Assembly: GCA_963821025.1 (NCBI GenBank) | Contig: CAWGCG010000003.1 | Location: forward strand, 372,001-436,000 | Source of the DNA: WHSW01 sp963821025 | Lineage (GTDB): Bacteria > Actinomycetota > Thermoleophilia > Solirubrobacterales > 70-9 | Direction: 5' to 3' | Length of the DNA: 64,000 nt | The notes under the pieces: generated by a model | Database searches by the model: none | Told to the model about the DNA's origin: nothing | What the model saw: the letters and a program-made list of their open reading frames with translations, nothing else | Program-made: the position numbers and the translations under genes | Shown here: positions 40,076 to 47,896 of the stretch, piece after piece | Numbering within the stretch: position 1 is the stretch's first letter | Layout of the letters: each line of letters starts with the position of its first letter

Positions 40076-40507
40076 CTACGAGGCCGGTCCGCGCTCCTCA
40101 GCTGGCGGGTCGCCGCGACGACGGGCACGTAGACGCTCTCGCGGGCCGGGGCCCTCGGCCCTCTGCCTGACGTATTGCGCGGCGACCGCAGCAAGCAAGG
40201 CGACGAACACACCGAGCCCGGTGAGGATGTAGATGATCGTGAAAATCTGCGTGCCCGCCGAGGTCGGGGCGAAGTCTCCGTAGCCAACGGTGGTCAGCGT
40301 CACGACCGAGAAGTAGAGGGCCTGGATGATGGTCCAGTCCTCGAATCGCCAGTAGACGATCGTGCCCGTGAGCAACAGGAGACCCGCGACGACGGGCAGC
40401 GCCTTGGTCTCGGGATCACGCCAAACGGCGCCCACCGCCCGCGCAAGCCTCTTGAACGCTAGGAAGAGGGGAACCACCGGCCGGGTCTTCGCCACCTGCG
40501 TGCACAT
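40076..40507 (-). CDS. two-helix potassium channel (KcsA-like)
   Basis: A 143-residue membrane protein with two transmembrane helices (LPVVAGLLLLTGTIVYW and IFTIIYILTGLGVFVALLAAVAAQ) flanking a pore helix and selectivity filter TLTTVGYGDF (TVGYGD at 73-78). The filter is canonical for K+ selectivity. No RCK or cyclic-nucleotide domain follows, only a charged tail. It would act as a tetramer in the membrane. It sits between repeat-protein units A and B inside the integrative element, on the same strand, which is unusual cargo. The ATG at 40507 is used. Confidence 0.9.
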   Translation of the reverse strand: MCTQVAKTRPVVPLFLAFKRLARAVGAVWRDPETKALPVVAGLLLLTGTIVYWRFEDWTIIQALYFSVVTLTTVGYGDFAPTSAGTQIFTIIYILTGLGVFVALLAAVAAQYVRQRAEGPGPRERLRARRRGDPPAEERGPAS

Positions 40508-40564
40508 TCCTGGGCAACCGGCCTCCCGCGCTCCCGATCTGGCCGCATAGGATCTATCTACTTA

Positions 40565-40635
40565 GCTAGGTCACGGCCAAAGCGAGATACTGCGCGGGCT
40601 ATGTAGCAGGAGACCGTCGAGATCGTGCGGGGGGC
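40565..40635 (+). other. decayed SnoaL-type leader and start, copy 1
   Basis: The block GCTAGGTCACGGCC, AGCGAGATACTGCGC followed by ATG (40601) matches the promoter and start of the SnoaL-like gene at 52876. Here the second codon is TAG and the coding similarity (QETVEIVRGAFAA) ends after about 13 codons at the 3' end of unit B. It is a truncated gene start left at a rearrangement boundary. Confidence 0.6.
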
Positions 40636-40673
40636 CTTCGCTGCCGCTGGATGGCGGAGTCACGCCGCCTCAA

Positions 40674-41647
40674 TCAGCCTCCCTTCACCTGTTCGCGCAG
40701 CCGCTCGACCTGGCGCTGCAGCCGCTCGACGGTCGCCGCGAGCGATGCGGTCGAGGCTGAGGCCGCTCGCGCGGTGCCGAGCTGGCCGTTTGACTTGACG
40801 ACCACCGGCCGGGGCGTTCCGCTGAGGGTCGTGCCGCTGATCCCGGCGATGAACGTGGCCCTCTGGTTGCTGCCGCCGATCCGAATGGTCCTCGCCTCTC
40901 CGGCCTTACCGACATTGCCGATGTCGATGTTCTTTGAGCCGGTGGTCAGGTTCTTACCGGCGTTTCGGCCGATGGCGACGTTTCTCGATCCGTTGACATT
41001 CAGCAGGGCGTCGATACCGGCGGCGACGTTGTTGGAGCCGGTCGCGTTCGCCGAGAGGGCGTTTGGGCCGGTGGCGACGTTGTTGGAGCCGGTGGTGTTG
41101 GAGTCCAGCGCGTCGGCGCCGGTGGCGACATTGAAGTCGCCGGTCGAGTTGAGGACCAGCGCACCGAGGCCGGTGGCGACATTGGAGTCGCCAGTCGAGT
41201 TGAACCGCAGCGCGGTTTGGCCGGTGGCGACGTTGTTGCTGCCGGTGGTGTTGTTCTCCAGCGTGAAGCTGCCGGTGGCGACATTGGAGTCGCCGGTCCT
41301 GTTGTCCTGCAGCGCGCTGAAGCCGGTGGCGACTTGACGTCGCCGGTCGTGTTGAACCGCAGCGCGGCTTCCCCGACGGCGACGTTGTTAGAGCCGCTGG
41401 TGAGGTTCGGCATCACCTCGCGGCCCAGGCCGACATTGAAGTTGCCGGTGAAGGTCCCGTTGAAGAGGGTCTCACCGGCGGCGGCGTTGCCGCTGGCGTC
41501 GAAGTAGACGCTGCCGACATCGGCGCGGCTGGTCGAGGCACCGAGCGCGGCGCTGATCGCGAGCGCGACGGCGGTCGTGAGCGCGAGCATCCGAGTCCGC
41601 CCTCGGGCGGTCGGCTGGTAGAGAGTGGAACTGGGCTTGGTGGTCAT
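40674..41647 (-). pseudogene. exported 17-residue-repeat protein, unit B, frameshifted
   Basis: This paralogue has the same signal peptide and start (MTTKPSSTLYQPTARGRTRM) as unit C and the same C-terminal coiled-coil coding end at 40674. Its N-terminal frame runs through NVAVGEAALRFNTTGD, then a single base is missing near 41333 compared with unit C. The NVATG repeats continue in another frame to the normal stop. Unless the base loss is a sequencing error, only a short N-terminal product would be made. The repeats and C-terminal block are otherwise well preserved, so the break is recent. Confidence 0.8.
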
Positions 41648-41872
41648 CGTGACCTCCCGATTGAGCGGTTGGGCGGAGGCCAAGCGGCGCGTGGTGGCGA
41701 GTGGGTTTGCCGTCGAGGCGTCCGCGCCTGTGGACTTGCCGACCCTATCCCGGATCGTGGGCGGCTCCGAACCGCCGAGACCACGGCCGAGCGTTCCTGG
41801 CGCTCACCGGGACGCAGACCGCCGGGATCGGGCGCCACCCGAGCATCTGGCCACGTAGTGTCTCTCTACTCA

Positions 41873-41945
41873 GCTAGGCCACGGACATAGCGAGATACTG
41901 CGCGTGCGATGTCGCAGGAGACCGTCGAGATCGTGCGGGGGCCTT
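41873..41945 (+). other. decayed SnoaL-type leader and start, copy 2
   Basis: GCTAGGCCACGG, GCGAGATACTGCGC and an ATG at 41909 followed by SQETVEIVRG coding are present. Similarity to SnoaL-like genes stops after about 11 codons where unit C's 3' end begins. Compared with the copy at 40601 the second codon is intact (TCG). No full gene follows. Confidence 0.6.
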
Positions 41946-41980
41946 CGCTGCCGCTGGATGGCGGAGTCACGCCGCCTCAA

Positions 41981-42907
41981 TCAGCCTCCCTTCACCTGTT
42001 CGCGCAGCCGCTCGACCTGGCGCTGCAGCCGCTCGACGGTCGCCGCGAGCGATGCGGTCGAGGCTGAGGCCGCTCGCACGGTCCCGAGCTGGCCGTTTGA
42101 CTTGACGACCACCGGCTGGGGCGTTCCGCTCAGGGTCGTGCCGCTGATCCCGGCGATGAACGCGGCGGTCTGGTTGCTGTTGTTGCCGATCCGGATCGTC
42201 CCCGACTCCCCGGCCTTACCGACGTTGGCGATGTCGATGTTCTTTGAGCCGGTGGTCAGGTTCTTACCGGCGTTTCGGCCGATGGCGACGTTTCTCGATC
42301 CGTTGACATTCAGCAGGGCGTCGATACCGGCGGCGACGTTGTTGGAGCCGGTCGTGTTCGCCAAGAGGGCGTTTGGGCCGCTGGCGACGTTGCTGTTGCC
42401 GGTGGTGTTGGACTGCAGCGCGAGGTCGCCGGTGGCGACATTGAAGTCGCCGGTCGAGTTGCGGAGCAGCGCGCCGCTGCCGGTGGCGACATTGGAGTCG
42501 CCGGTGGTGTTGCGGACCAGCGCGCCTTGGCCGGTGGCGACGTTGGTGCTGCCGGTGGTGTTGTTCCGCATCGCTTCCTCGCCGGTGGCGACATTGAAGT
42601 CGCCGGTCGTGTTGAACCCCAGCGCGGCTTCCCCGACGGCGACGTTGTTAGAGCCGCTGGTGAGGTTCGGCATCACCTCGCGGCCCAGGCCGACGTTGGC
42701 GTTGCCGGTGAAGGTCGCGTTGAAGAGGGTCTCACCGGCGGCGGCGTTGTTGTCAGTGTCGAAGTAGACGCTGCCGACATCGGCGCGGCTGGTCGAGGCA
42801 CCGAGCGCGGCGCTGATCGCGAGCGCGACGGCGGTCGCGACCGCGAGCATCCGAGTCCGCCCTCGGGCGGTCGGCTGGTAGAGCGTGGAACTGGGCTTGT
42901 TGGTCAT
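41981..42907 (-). CDS. exported 17-residue-repeat protein with coiled coil, unit C
   Basis: A 308-residue intact paralogue. It has a signal peptide (MLAVATAVALAISAALGASTSRA), VGSVYFDTDNNAAAGETLF, NANVGLGREVMPNLTSGSNN, and eight 17-residue repeats (such as NVATGQGALVRNTTGDS). KNIDIANVGKAGESGTIRIG, FIAGISGTTLSGTPQPVVV and the LAATVERLQRQVERLREQ coiled coil follow. It has four repeats fewer than unit A. CGGGAGGTCACG precedes the ATG at 42907; the in-frame TTG 36 bases upstream is not needed. It is predicted to be extracellular and probably multimeric through the coiled coil. Confidence 0.82.
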   Translation of the reverse strand: MTNKPSSTLYQPTARGRTRMLAVATAVALAISAALGASTSRADVGSVYFDTDNNAAAGETLFNATFTGNANVGLGREVMPNLTSGSNNVAVGEAALGFNTTGDFNVATGEEAMRNNTTGSTNVATGQGALVRNTTGDSNVATGSGALLRNSTGDFNVATGDLALQSNTTGNSNVASGPNALLANTTGSNNVAAGIDALLNVNGSRNVAIGRNAGKNLTTGSKNIDIANVGKAGESGTIRIGNNSNQTAAFIAGISGTTLSGTPQPVVVKSNGQLGTVRAASASTASLAATVERLQRQVERLREQVKGG

Positions 42908-43216
42908 CGTGACCTCCCGATTGATCGGTTGGGCGGAGGCCAAGCGGCGCGTGGTGGCGAGTGGGTTTGCCGTCGAGGCGTCCGCGCCTGTGGACTTGCC
43001 GACCCTATCCCGGATCGTGGGCGGCTCCGAACCGCCGAGACCACGGCCGAGCGTTCCTGGCGCTCACCGGGACGCAGACCGCCGGGATCGGGATCCTCGT
43101 CGCAGCGGCGCCGATCGCCGCGGCGTGACGGGCGAGCCGGCCCGCCGTTGCTCGCGCTATGCGTCCCGGTACGCGTGCTGGTACGCTTAGGGGACCACGT
43201 CCAGGATCACCAGGCG

Positions 43217-43297
43217 ATGAGCAGCAGCGGCGACACGAGCAGCACGGATTCCCCACACATCCCGCGGTGGGCGAGCGCCGCCGGCGGTCGGCCGTGA
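43217..43297 (+). CDS. possible 26-residue leader peptide of the integrase operon
   Basis: ATG at 43217 opens 26 codons (SSSGDTSSTDSPHIPRWASA and a short end) whose TGA overlaps the GTG of the next gene at 43294. The overlap suggests coupling, but the ribosome site is weak and nothing is recognised, so it may be only a fortuitous frame. Upstream, GGTACGC repeated twice (43170-43192) may be regulatory. Confidence 0.3.
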   Translation: MSSSGDTSSTDSPHIPRWASAAGGRP

Positions 43298-43524
43298 GCA
43301 CGAGAACCCGCGAGACCCGCCTCCGCCGCATGGCCGAGCGGCAGGGCCTGCGGGTGGAGAAATCGAGGCGGCGCGATCCGCACGCGCTCGACTACGGCTG
43401 CTACTGGATCACCGACCCGGCCGCGAACGCGGTCATCGCCGGCGCCGGGCCCACCGGGCGCCCGTGGCTGAGCCTCGACGAGGTCGAGGAGTTCCTGACC
43501 ACGCCGCCGGCGGAGCGCGGCTGA
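43294..43524 (+). CDS. small basic protein preceding the integrase (possible excision/accessory factor)
   Basis: A 76-residue protein: TRTRETRLRRMAERQGLRVEKSRRRDPHALDYGCYWITDP, then AANAVIAGAGPTGRPWLSLDEVEEFLTTPP. Proteins with RQGLRLEKSRRRDPxALDYG occur widely beside actinobacterial integrases and phage genes; function unknown. The position directly upstream of the integrase, with its TGA overlapping the integrase ATG, suggests an accessory role such as directionality control. The GTG start at 43294 overlaps the preceding 26-codon frame. Confidence 0.65.
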   Translation: MSTRTRETRLRRMAERQGLRVEKSRRRDPHALDYGCYWITDPAANAVIAGAGPTGRPWLSLDEVEEFLTTPPAERG

Positions 43525-44651
43525 TGCCGACCGGGATCGAGAAGCGAGGCGGGCGCTACCGGGCCGTGGTCTGGATCGCCCGCGACCGCCGCAAGCTGAC
43601 CCGGACCTTCGCCACCCTGGCGGAGGCGAGATCCTGGCGCGCCGACGCGCTGGCGGCGACCGACCGCGGAGCGCTCCGGGCGCCGACCGCGACGACGCTC
43701 GCCGAGGCCGCTGCGGACTGGCTCGCCGGGGCCGAGGACGGGACGATCCGGACCCGCTCCGGCCAGCTCTACAAGCCCGCGACCCTGCGCGGCTACCACC
43801 AAGCGCTCGACGACCACGTGCTCCCGGCGATCGGGACGTCGAAGCTCTCGGCGCTGACCACCACCGACCTGCAACACCTGGTCGACCGCTGGCAGGGCTC
43901 CGGGCTCGCCGAGTCGACGATCCGCAACGCGATCAAGCCGCTCCAGGCGATCTACCGGCGAGCGGCTTCCCGCGGCGGACTGCCCGTGAACCCGACCCGC
44001 GACCTCGAGCTGCCGGCACCGCGCCCACGCGAGGTCGAGGCGGTCGGGCCCGACTCCGCCGCGGCGCTGATCGCCGCGGTCCCTGATCCCGACCGGGCGG
44101 TGTGGGCGACGGCGCTCTACGCGGGCCTGCGCTACGGCGAGCTGCGGGCGCTGCGTTGGGACGCCGTCGACCTTGCCACCGGGACGGTCCGGATCGTTGC
44201 CAGTTGGGACCCAAAAGCGGGGCCGGTGGCGCCCAAGACTCGAACCTCGCAGCGGACGGTGCCGATGCCCGGCGTGCTCCGCGACCTGCTGCTCGAGCAC
44301 CGCATCCGCGAGGACCCCGACGTCGACGAGGCGCTGGTGTTTGGGATCGACGGCGAGCCGTTCCACGGCGCGACCCTCTACCGGCGCGCCGGCCGGGCCT
44401 GGCGGACAGCGGGGCTCGACGGGCGCCTGCGGCTGCACCAATGCCGGCACACCTACGCGAGCTACATGATCGCCGCCGGCGTCAACGCGAAGGCGTTGAC
44501 CGCCTACATGGGGCACTCGTCGATCAAGGTGACCTTCGACCTCTACGGGCACCTGTTCCCGGGCAACGAGGCCGAGGCCGCCGGCCTGCTCGACGCCTAC
44601 CTGGCCCGAGCCGACACCGCCGCGCGCCGGGCCGCCGTCGGCGACGACTAG
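43524..44651 (+). CDS. tyrosine recombinase/integrase of the tRNA-Cys element
   Basis: A 375-residue integrase. It has an N-terminal AP2-like arm-binding domain (GIEKRGGRYRAVVWIARDRRKLTRTFATLAEARSWR), a core-binding SAM-like domain (about 58-150) and a catalytic domain. Catalytic residues are Arg203 (GLRYGELRAL), Lys238, His305/Arg308 (LHQCRHTYAS), His331 (GHSS) and nucleophile Tyr341 (TFDLYGHL). All are present, so it should be active. Its stop lies about 150 bases before the second tRNA-Cys att copy, the usual position for a tRNA-targeting integrase. ATG overlaps the preceding stop. A C-terminal copy of the gene survives at 52658. Confidence 0.95.
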   Translation: MPTGIEKRGGRYRAVVWIARDRRKLTRTFATLAEARSWRADALAATDRGALRAPTATTLAEAAADWLAGAEDGTIRTRSGQLYKPATLRGYHQALDDHVLPAIGTSKLSALTTTDLQHLVDRWQGSGLAESTIRNAIKPLQAIYRRAASRGGLPVNPTRDLELPAPRPREVEAVGPDSAAALIAAVPDPDRAVWATALYAGLRYGELRALRWDAVDLATGTVRIVASWDPKAGPVAPKTRTSQRTVPMPGVLRDLLLEHRIREDPDVDEALVFGIDGEPFHGATLYRRAGRAWRTAGLDGRLRLHQCRHTYASYMIAAGVNAKALTAYMGHSSIKVTFDLYGHLFPGNEAEAAGLLDAYLARADTAARRAAVGDD

Positions 44652-44737
44652 CGACTCCGCGCGGCTGGTGGGCGGACGCCGGCGGGACCCGCTCCGAGGT
44701 CCTGCTGGTCCCGCCCTGCGGTCGGCGAGGACCCCGG

Positions 44738-44759
44738 ACTTCCCCAACGACTTCCCCAA
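44738..44759 (+). repeat. paired integrase arm-type repeats, right end
   Basis: Two copies of ACTTCCCCAA, two bases apart, lie 45-70 bases left of the att copy at 44806, inside element E1. They match the pair at 36759-36779. Together with the integrase they define both ends of an 8.2-kb element. Confidence 0.65.
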
Positions 44760-44792
44760 AATCGACGCAAACCACTTGGACAAGCGGGAAAA

Positions 44793-44878
44793 GGCGCTAT
44801 GAGCACGGCCTGCAAAGCCGTTTACGCCGGTTCGATTCCGGCAGGCGCCTTCGGCTTGAACAAGCGGTTTGTGGCTTG
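44793..44878 (+). repeat. tRNA-Cys attachment site copy 2 (partial, D-arm-less tRNA)
   Basis: 44806-44850 repeats the tRNA-Cys 3' half, with two T-stem changes that preserve pairing. Just upstream, GGCGCTA at 44793 can pair with most of the acceptor 3' strand, but no D arm is present, so I do not call it a tRNA gene. The CAAGC...GCTTG hairpin follows at 44861-44878 and then CCGC repeats, as at the other copies. It is the junction between elements E1 and E2. Confidence 0.8.
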
Positions 44879-44974
44879 ACTATGCGGAATGCGAGGCCTC
44901 GCCACCGCTGACCACGAACCGCAGCAAACCGCAGAAAGCCGCACGGGACTGCACCCGCAACTCATGACGCTCGT

Positions 44975-45526
44975 CTAGAACCTCCGCTTCAGCTTGATCT
45001 TCGTGTCCTGGTCGAGCTGGAAAACGAGCCAGCCGCCGAGCACCGGGTAGGTGAAGAAGCCAGGGATCGCATCCCAGTCCGCCTCCTCGTCCTCGTTGAC
45101 GGGGCCGAGGTAGTCGAGCCGAAAGGCCTCCCAGCCGCCCTTGAGCGTGCGATCCCCCCGCTTCAGACGATCCTCGATCTCGTGGCGCCGCAGCCCGAGC
45201 ACGCCGAGCTTCAGCGTCTTGGTCTGGCCGGACTTGAGGTACACGCCCTTGGCTTCCGGCAGGCACTTGACCGGGTCCTCCGGGTCGACAATGCAGGTCG
45301 GGATCTTGGTCAGGTAGCCGCGCCAGTAGAGGGAGAGCGTGAAGATGCAGCCCTCCCCGGTCGACTCGCAGGCGACCTCGTAACGGCAGCCGCGCGGGGT
45401 GCAGGTGGCCGAGGGCGCACCGACGACCCGTGAGAGCCCCTCGGGTGGTGGGGAAGCCTGGGCCTCCTGACCCCCCACGACGGGGAGGGCCAGGACGACC
45501 AACAGGCCGGAGAGGATGCGCCTCAC
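44975..45526 (-). CDS. exported hypothetical protein
   Basis: A 183-residue protein with a signal peptide (MRRILSGLLVVLALPVVGGQEAQA) and a mature part rich in strands and cysteines (ATCTPRGCRYEVACESTGEGCIFTLSLYWRGYLTKIPTCIVDPEDPVKCLPEAKG). The end GGWLVFQLDQDTKIKLKRRF is basic. No family recognised; paired cysteines suggest disulfides and an extracellular place. Its GTG start overlaps the stop of the upstream gene (GTGA), so it is the last, translationally coupled gene of the 48.3-44.97 kb minus-strand series. Confidence 0.65.
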   Translation of the reverse strand: MRRILSGLLVVLALPVVGGQEAQASPPPEGLSRVVGAPSATCTPRGCRYEVACESTGEGCIFTLSLYWRGYLTKIPTCIVDPEDPVKCLPEAKGVYLKSGQTKTLKLGVLGLRRHEIEDRLKRGDRTLKGGWEAFRLDYLGPVNEDEEADWDAIPGFFTYPVLGGWLVFQLDQDTKIKLKRRF

Positions 45527-46335
45527 TTGATCTTCACGACGATGGAGTCAGACTTGCCGTCGAGGGCGAACTCGGCCGCAGCCTTGACGCCCTTCTTCGA
45601 CGCCAACGCCTTCTTGACCGTGTCCAATGCCTGGCCCTTGACCGGGATCGACACCTTCCACTTCTCGCCAGCGGCGACGTCCTTAGACGGGTGCTTCTTG
45701 ATGAACGTGAAGACCTTGTTGCCGACCTTGAGCTTGGCCGACTTGAGCTTGGCCTCGCATCCGCTGGTGGCACCGTCGACCGTGACGACGAGGGCCTTGT
45801 TGGCCTTCTGAGAGCCCTTCGCCTGAAGCTGGCAGCCAGCCTCGTCGTCGAGCCGGACGTAGGCGGGCGGGTCGTCGTTAGAGTCCACCGGAGTCATCGT
45901 CGCCGGGTTGAATGGGGGCACCGGCCCACCATCACCCCAGGTCGGAGTGCCGCTGATCTGCGCAACGCCAGGGCCGGTGACCCGGACCGTCGCCTCCAAC
46001 GAGACAGACGCTCCCGAGGCCAGGGTCTTCCCGAAACCGCAGAAACGAATGGTCTTGGGGTCAAAGCCGACGGCATCGAAGTAACCGCAAGGCTCAACCG
46101 ACACGATTTCGGCCGCACCTGCAGTTTGGAGCATGATCCCGTACTCCTTCGTCACCGACAGGGCGTCGGGACCACGGTTGATCAGCGTGAACTCCACGAC
46201 TCGGTTCGCGCCATCCCGGTTGACGATCTTCCCCGTTACCGAGAGGTCGACCTTCTCCGCCGAGGCTGAGCTGGCCCCGATCAGCGAAGCGCCGACCACC
46301 AGCGCCGCCGCTATCCATCTCATCTTCAAAGGCAC
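45523..46335 (-). CDS. exported two-domain protein with DUF11-like N-domain, paralogue 1
   Basis: A 270-residue protein: signal peptide (WIAAALVVGASLIGASSASA), then an immunoglobulin-like domain (VDLSVTGKIVNRDGANRVVEFTLINRGPDALSVTKEYG through FCGFGKTLASGASVSLEATVRV) with a Cys pair, and a C-terminal basic domain (GCQLQAKGSQKANKALVVTV through KKALASKKGVKAAAEFALDGKSDSIVVKIK). The C-domain is nearly identical to that of the next gene upstream, while the N-domain has diverged. A GTG start (46335) lies five bases after AAGGAGG within a conserved leader. The role is unknown; a cell-envelope or extracellular protein. Confidence 0.7.
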   Translation of the reverse strand: MPLKMRWIAAALVVGASLIGASSASAEKVDLSVTGKIVNRDGANRVVEFTLINRGPDALSVTKEYGIMLQTAGAAEIVSVEPCGYFDAVGFDPKTIRFCGFGKTLASGASVSLEATVRVTGPGVAQISGTPTWGDGGPVPPFNPATMTPVDSNDDPPAYVRLDDEAGCQLQAKGSQKANKALVVTVDGATSGCEAKLKSAKLKVGNKVFTFIKKHPSKDVAAGEKWKVSIPVKGQALDTVKKALASKKGVKAAAEFALDGKSDSIVVKIK

Positions 46336-46387
46336 TTGGCCCTCCTTGTTTGATTCCCGCCGAAGCGGACCCGGCGTCATGCCGGAT

Positions 46388-46439
46388 GGGGCGGCGGGGA
46401 GTCGAACCCCGCTGAACGGCTGAACGCCACTCGCCCTGG
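46388..46439 (-). promoter_or_regulatory. tRNA T-arm-like leader element, copy 1
   Basis: On the minus strand a 5' AGGGCGA strand, a spacer, and a T-arm (stem GCGGGG/CCCCGC, seven-base loop TTCGACT) are followed by CGCCCC, which can pair with the 5' strand. A second hairpin, CCGGCATGACGCCGG, follows, then AAGGAGG and the GTG at 46335. Compared with copies 2 and 3 two stem pairs change with compensation, supporting an RNA structure. Confidence 0.6.
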
Positions 46440-46442
46440 GAC

Positions 46443-47240
46443 CTACTTGATCTTCACGACGATGGAGTCGGACTCGCCGTCGAGGGCGAACTCGGCCGCA
46501 GCCTTGACGCCCTTCTTCGACGCCAACGCCTTCTTGACCGTGTCCAATACCTGGCCCTTGACCGGGACGGACACCTTCCACTTCTCGCCAGCGGCGACGT
46601 CCTTGGACGGGTGCTTCTTGATGAACGTGTAGACCTTCGGGCCGACCTTGAGCTTGGCCGACTTCAGCTTCGCCTCGCAACCCGAGTCGGCGCCAAAGAC
46701 GGTGACGACGAGAGCCTTGGAAGCCTTCTGAGAGCCCTTCGCTTGCAACTCGCAGCCAGACCCATCGAGGCTGACGAAGGCGGGCTCAAGGTCAGAGTCC
46801 TGGGGCGGATCTTCATTATCGTCGCTGAAATACACCGAACCCCTGAGCTGCGCGCCAGGGCTGGTGCCACGGGCGCGAGCCACCAGCGAGACTGACTTAC
46901 CTGCTGCCAGGGTCTTCCCGAAGCCGCAGACGCGCAACACGCTGGGAGGACTGAGGGCGGTGACGTCGACAGTCTTTCCGCAGGGCGTGGCCGACAGGAT
47001 CTCGCCCCCACCGATCTTTCCATCTGCACCCAACGCGGTGACATACAACCCGAACTCCCTCGTCGCCAAGGCGTCGGGGCCATCGTTGGTGAGCGTGAAC
47101 TTCACGGTCCGCTCCGCACCGTTCCGGCTGGTGATCTCGCCCGCTACCGAGAGATCGACGTTCTCCGCCGACGCCGAGCTAGCCCCGAGCAACGAGGCGC
47201 CGAGAACCGCCACCGCAACCATTCGCTTCATAAAAGGCAC
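46443..47240 (-). CDS. exported two-domain protein with DUF11-like N-domain, paralogue 2
   Basis: A 265-residue paralogue: signal peptide (MVAVAVLGASLLGASSASA), N-domain VDLSVAGEITSRNGAERTVKFTLTNDGPDALATREFGLYV through VCGFGKTLAAGKSVSLVARARG, and the same C-domain as its neighbour (GCELQAKGSQKASKALVVTV onward), differing at only a few residues. The GTG at 47240 follows CAAGGAGGGCCAG in the conserved leader; an ATG nine bases further in is an alternative. It is flanked on both sides by T-arm-like leader copies. Function unknown. Confidence 0.7.
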   Translation of the reverse strand: MPFMKRMVAVAVLGASLLGASSASAENVDLSVAGEITSRNGAERTVKFTLTNDGPDALATREFGLYVTALGADGKIGGGEILSATPCGKTVDVTALSPPSVLRVCGFGKTLAAGKSVSLVARARGTSPGAQLRGSVYFSDDNEDPPQDSDLEPAFVSLDGSGCELQAKGSQKASKALVVTVFGADSGCEAKLKSAKLKVGPKVYTFIKKHPSKDVAAGEKWKVSVPVKGQVLDTVKKALASKKGVKAAAEFALDGESDSIVVKIK

Positions 47241-47294
47241 CTGGCCCTCCTTGTCTTGACTCCCGCAGAAAGCGGGTCCGGCCTCATGCCGAAT

Positions 47295-47339
47295 CGGGCG
47301 CCGAGGAGTCGAACCTCGGACGAACGCCGCTCGCCCTGG
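47295..47339 (-). promoter_or_regulatory. tRNA T-arm-like leader element, copy 2
   Basis: This has the same architecture as copy 1: AGGGCGA, spacer, T-arm with stem CCGAGG/CCTCGG and loop TTCGACT, then CGCCC. It lies between the stop at 47345 and the start at 47240. Stem bases differ from copy 1 but stay paired. Confidence 0.6.
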
Positions 47340-47344
47340 ATGCG

Positions 47345-47857
47345 CTACGAGCCGCCTGGGAAGGAGCCGCCCGCGCAGAAGGTGTCCTTGACCTGATACC
47401 TCTCCTTGATCTCCCAGTCCGCGGTGAGCTTGCGGTCCCACTTCATGATCAGCTGGACGTGGTAGTCCTGCCCTGCCAACACCGAAGGGGTCTTGACCGT
47501 GACGAGCGCGTTGTTGTCTCCGTCCGCACTCACGCGGGACACCGTCTTCGTCCTGCCCCACGCGTAGTAGTAGTTGATGGTCCCGCTGTCGGCCGGGATC
47601 ATCCGAGCCTGCAGGGACATCTTCCGCAGGTTGTTGCGCTTGTTGGCGTAGGTGCCCATCTTCATCCTGACCGTGGATCGGATCTCCTCGGCCGCCGAGT
47701 CCGGGTCCACCGAGCACTTCGAGTCCACGAACCTGTGGAACGTGTACTGATAGAACGGGTTCGGGATCGGCGTCGCGGAAGCCCCCGACGCCGTTGCGAG
47801 TCCGACCGCGACCGCCAGGACCGTCGCCGCCGCGATGATGTGCTTCTTCAAAGGCAC
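47345..47857 (-). CDS. exported hypothetical protein, 170 residues
   Basis: Signal peptide (HIIAAATVLAVAVGLATASGASA), then a strand-rich mature part: FYQYTFHRFVDSKCSVDPDSAAEEIRSTVRMKMG, RKMSLQARMIPADSGTINYYYAWGRTKTVSRVSADGDNNALVTV, DYHVQLIMKWDRKLTADWEIKERYQVKDTFCAGG. Two cysteines could bond. The GTG at 47857 lies in the same leader (CAAGGAGGGCCAA-GTG-CCTTT) as the two downstream genes, so the three share post-transcriptional control if the leader has any. No family recognised. Confidence 0.65.
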   Translation of the reverse strand: MPLKKHIIAAATVLAVAVGLATASGASATPIPNPFYQYTFHRFVDSKCSVDPDSAAEEIRSTVRMKMGTYANKRNNLRKMSLQARMIPADSGTINYYYAWGRTKTVSRVSADGDNNALVTVKTPSVLAGQDYHVQLIMKWDRKLTADWEIKERYQVKDTFCAGGSFPGGS

Positions 47858-47896
47858 TTGGCCCTCCTTGGTTTGATTCCCGGCGTCATGCCGGAG

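Larger units (their letters stand above)
40637..43106 (-). repeat. tandem duplication of repeat-protein units B and C
   Basis: The two blocks 40637-41840 and 41946-43100 share the repeat-protein gene plus about 190 bases of almost identical upstream DNA, including GGATAGGGTCGG. Unit A (38680-40060) is a more diverged third copy. The junction between B and C carries a SnoaL-type leader at 41873-41945, and another precedes the 3' end of B, suggesting that the duplicated unit included part of a SnoaL gene. Confidence 0.75.

Noticed and set aside
39000..42660. Regular 51-base repeats that could suggest CRISPR arrays
   Set aside because: The repeats are contiguous with no unique spacers, keep a reading frame and encode a 17-residue motif. 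No cas genes are nearby.
44793..44850. A second tRNA-Cys gene
   Set aside because: It lacks a D arm and has an incomplete acceptor 5' strand. It is explained as an att footprint of the upstream tRNA.
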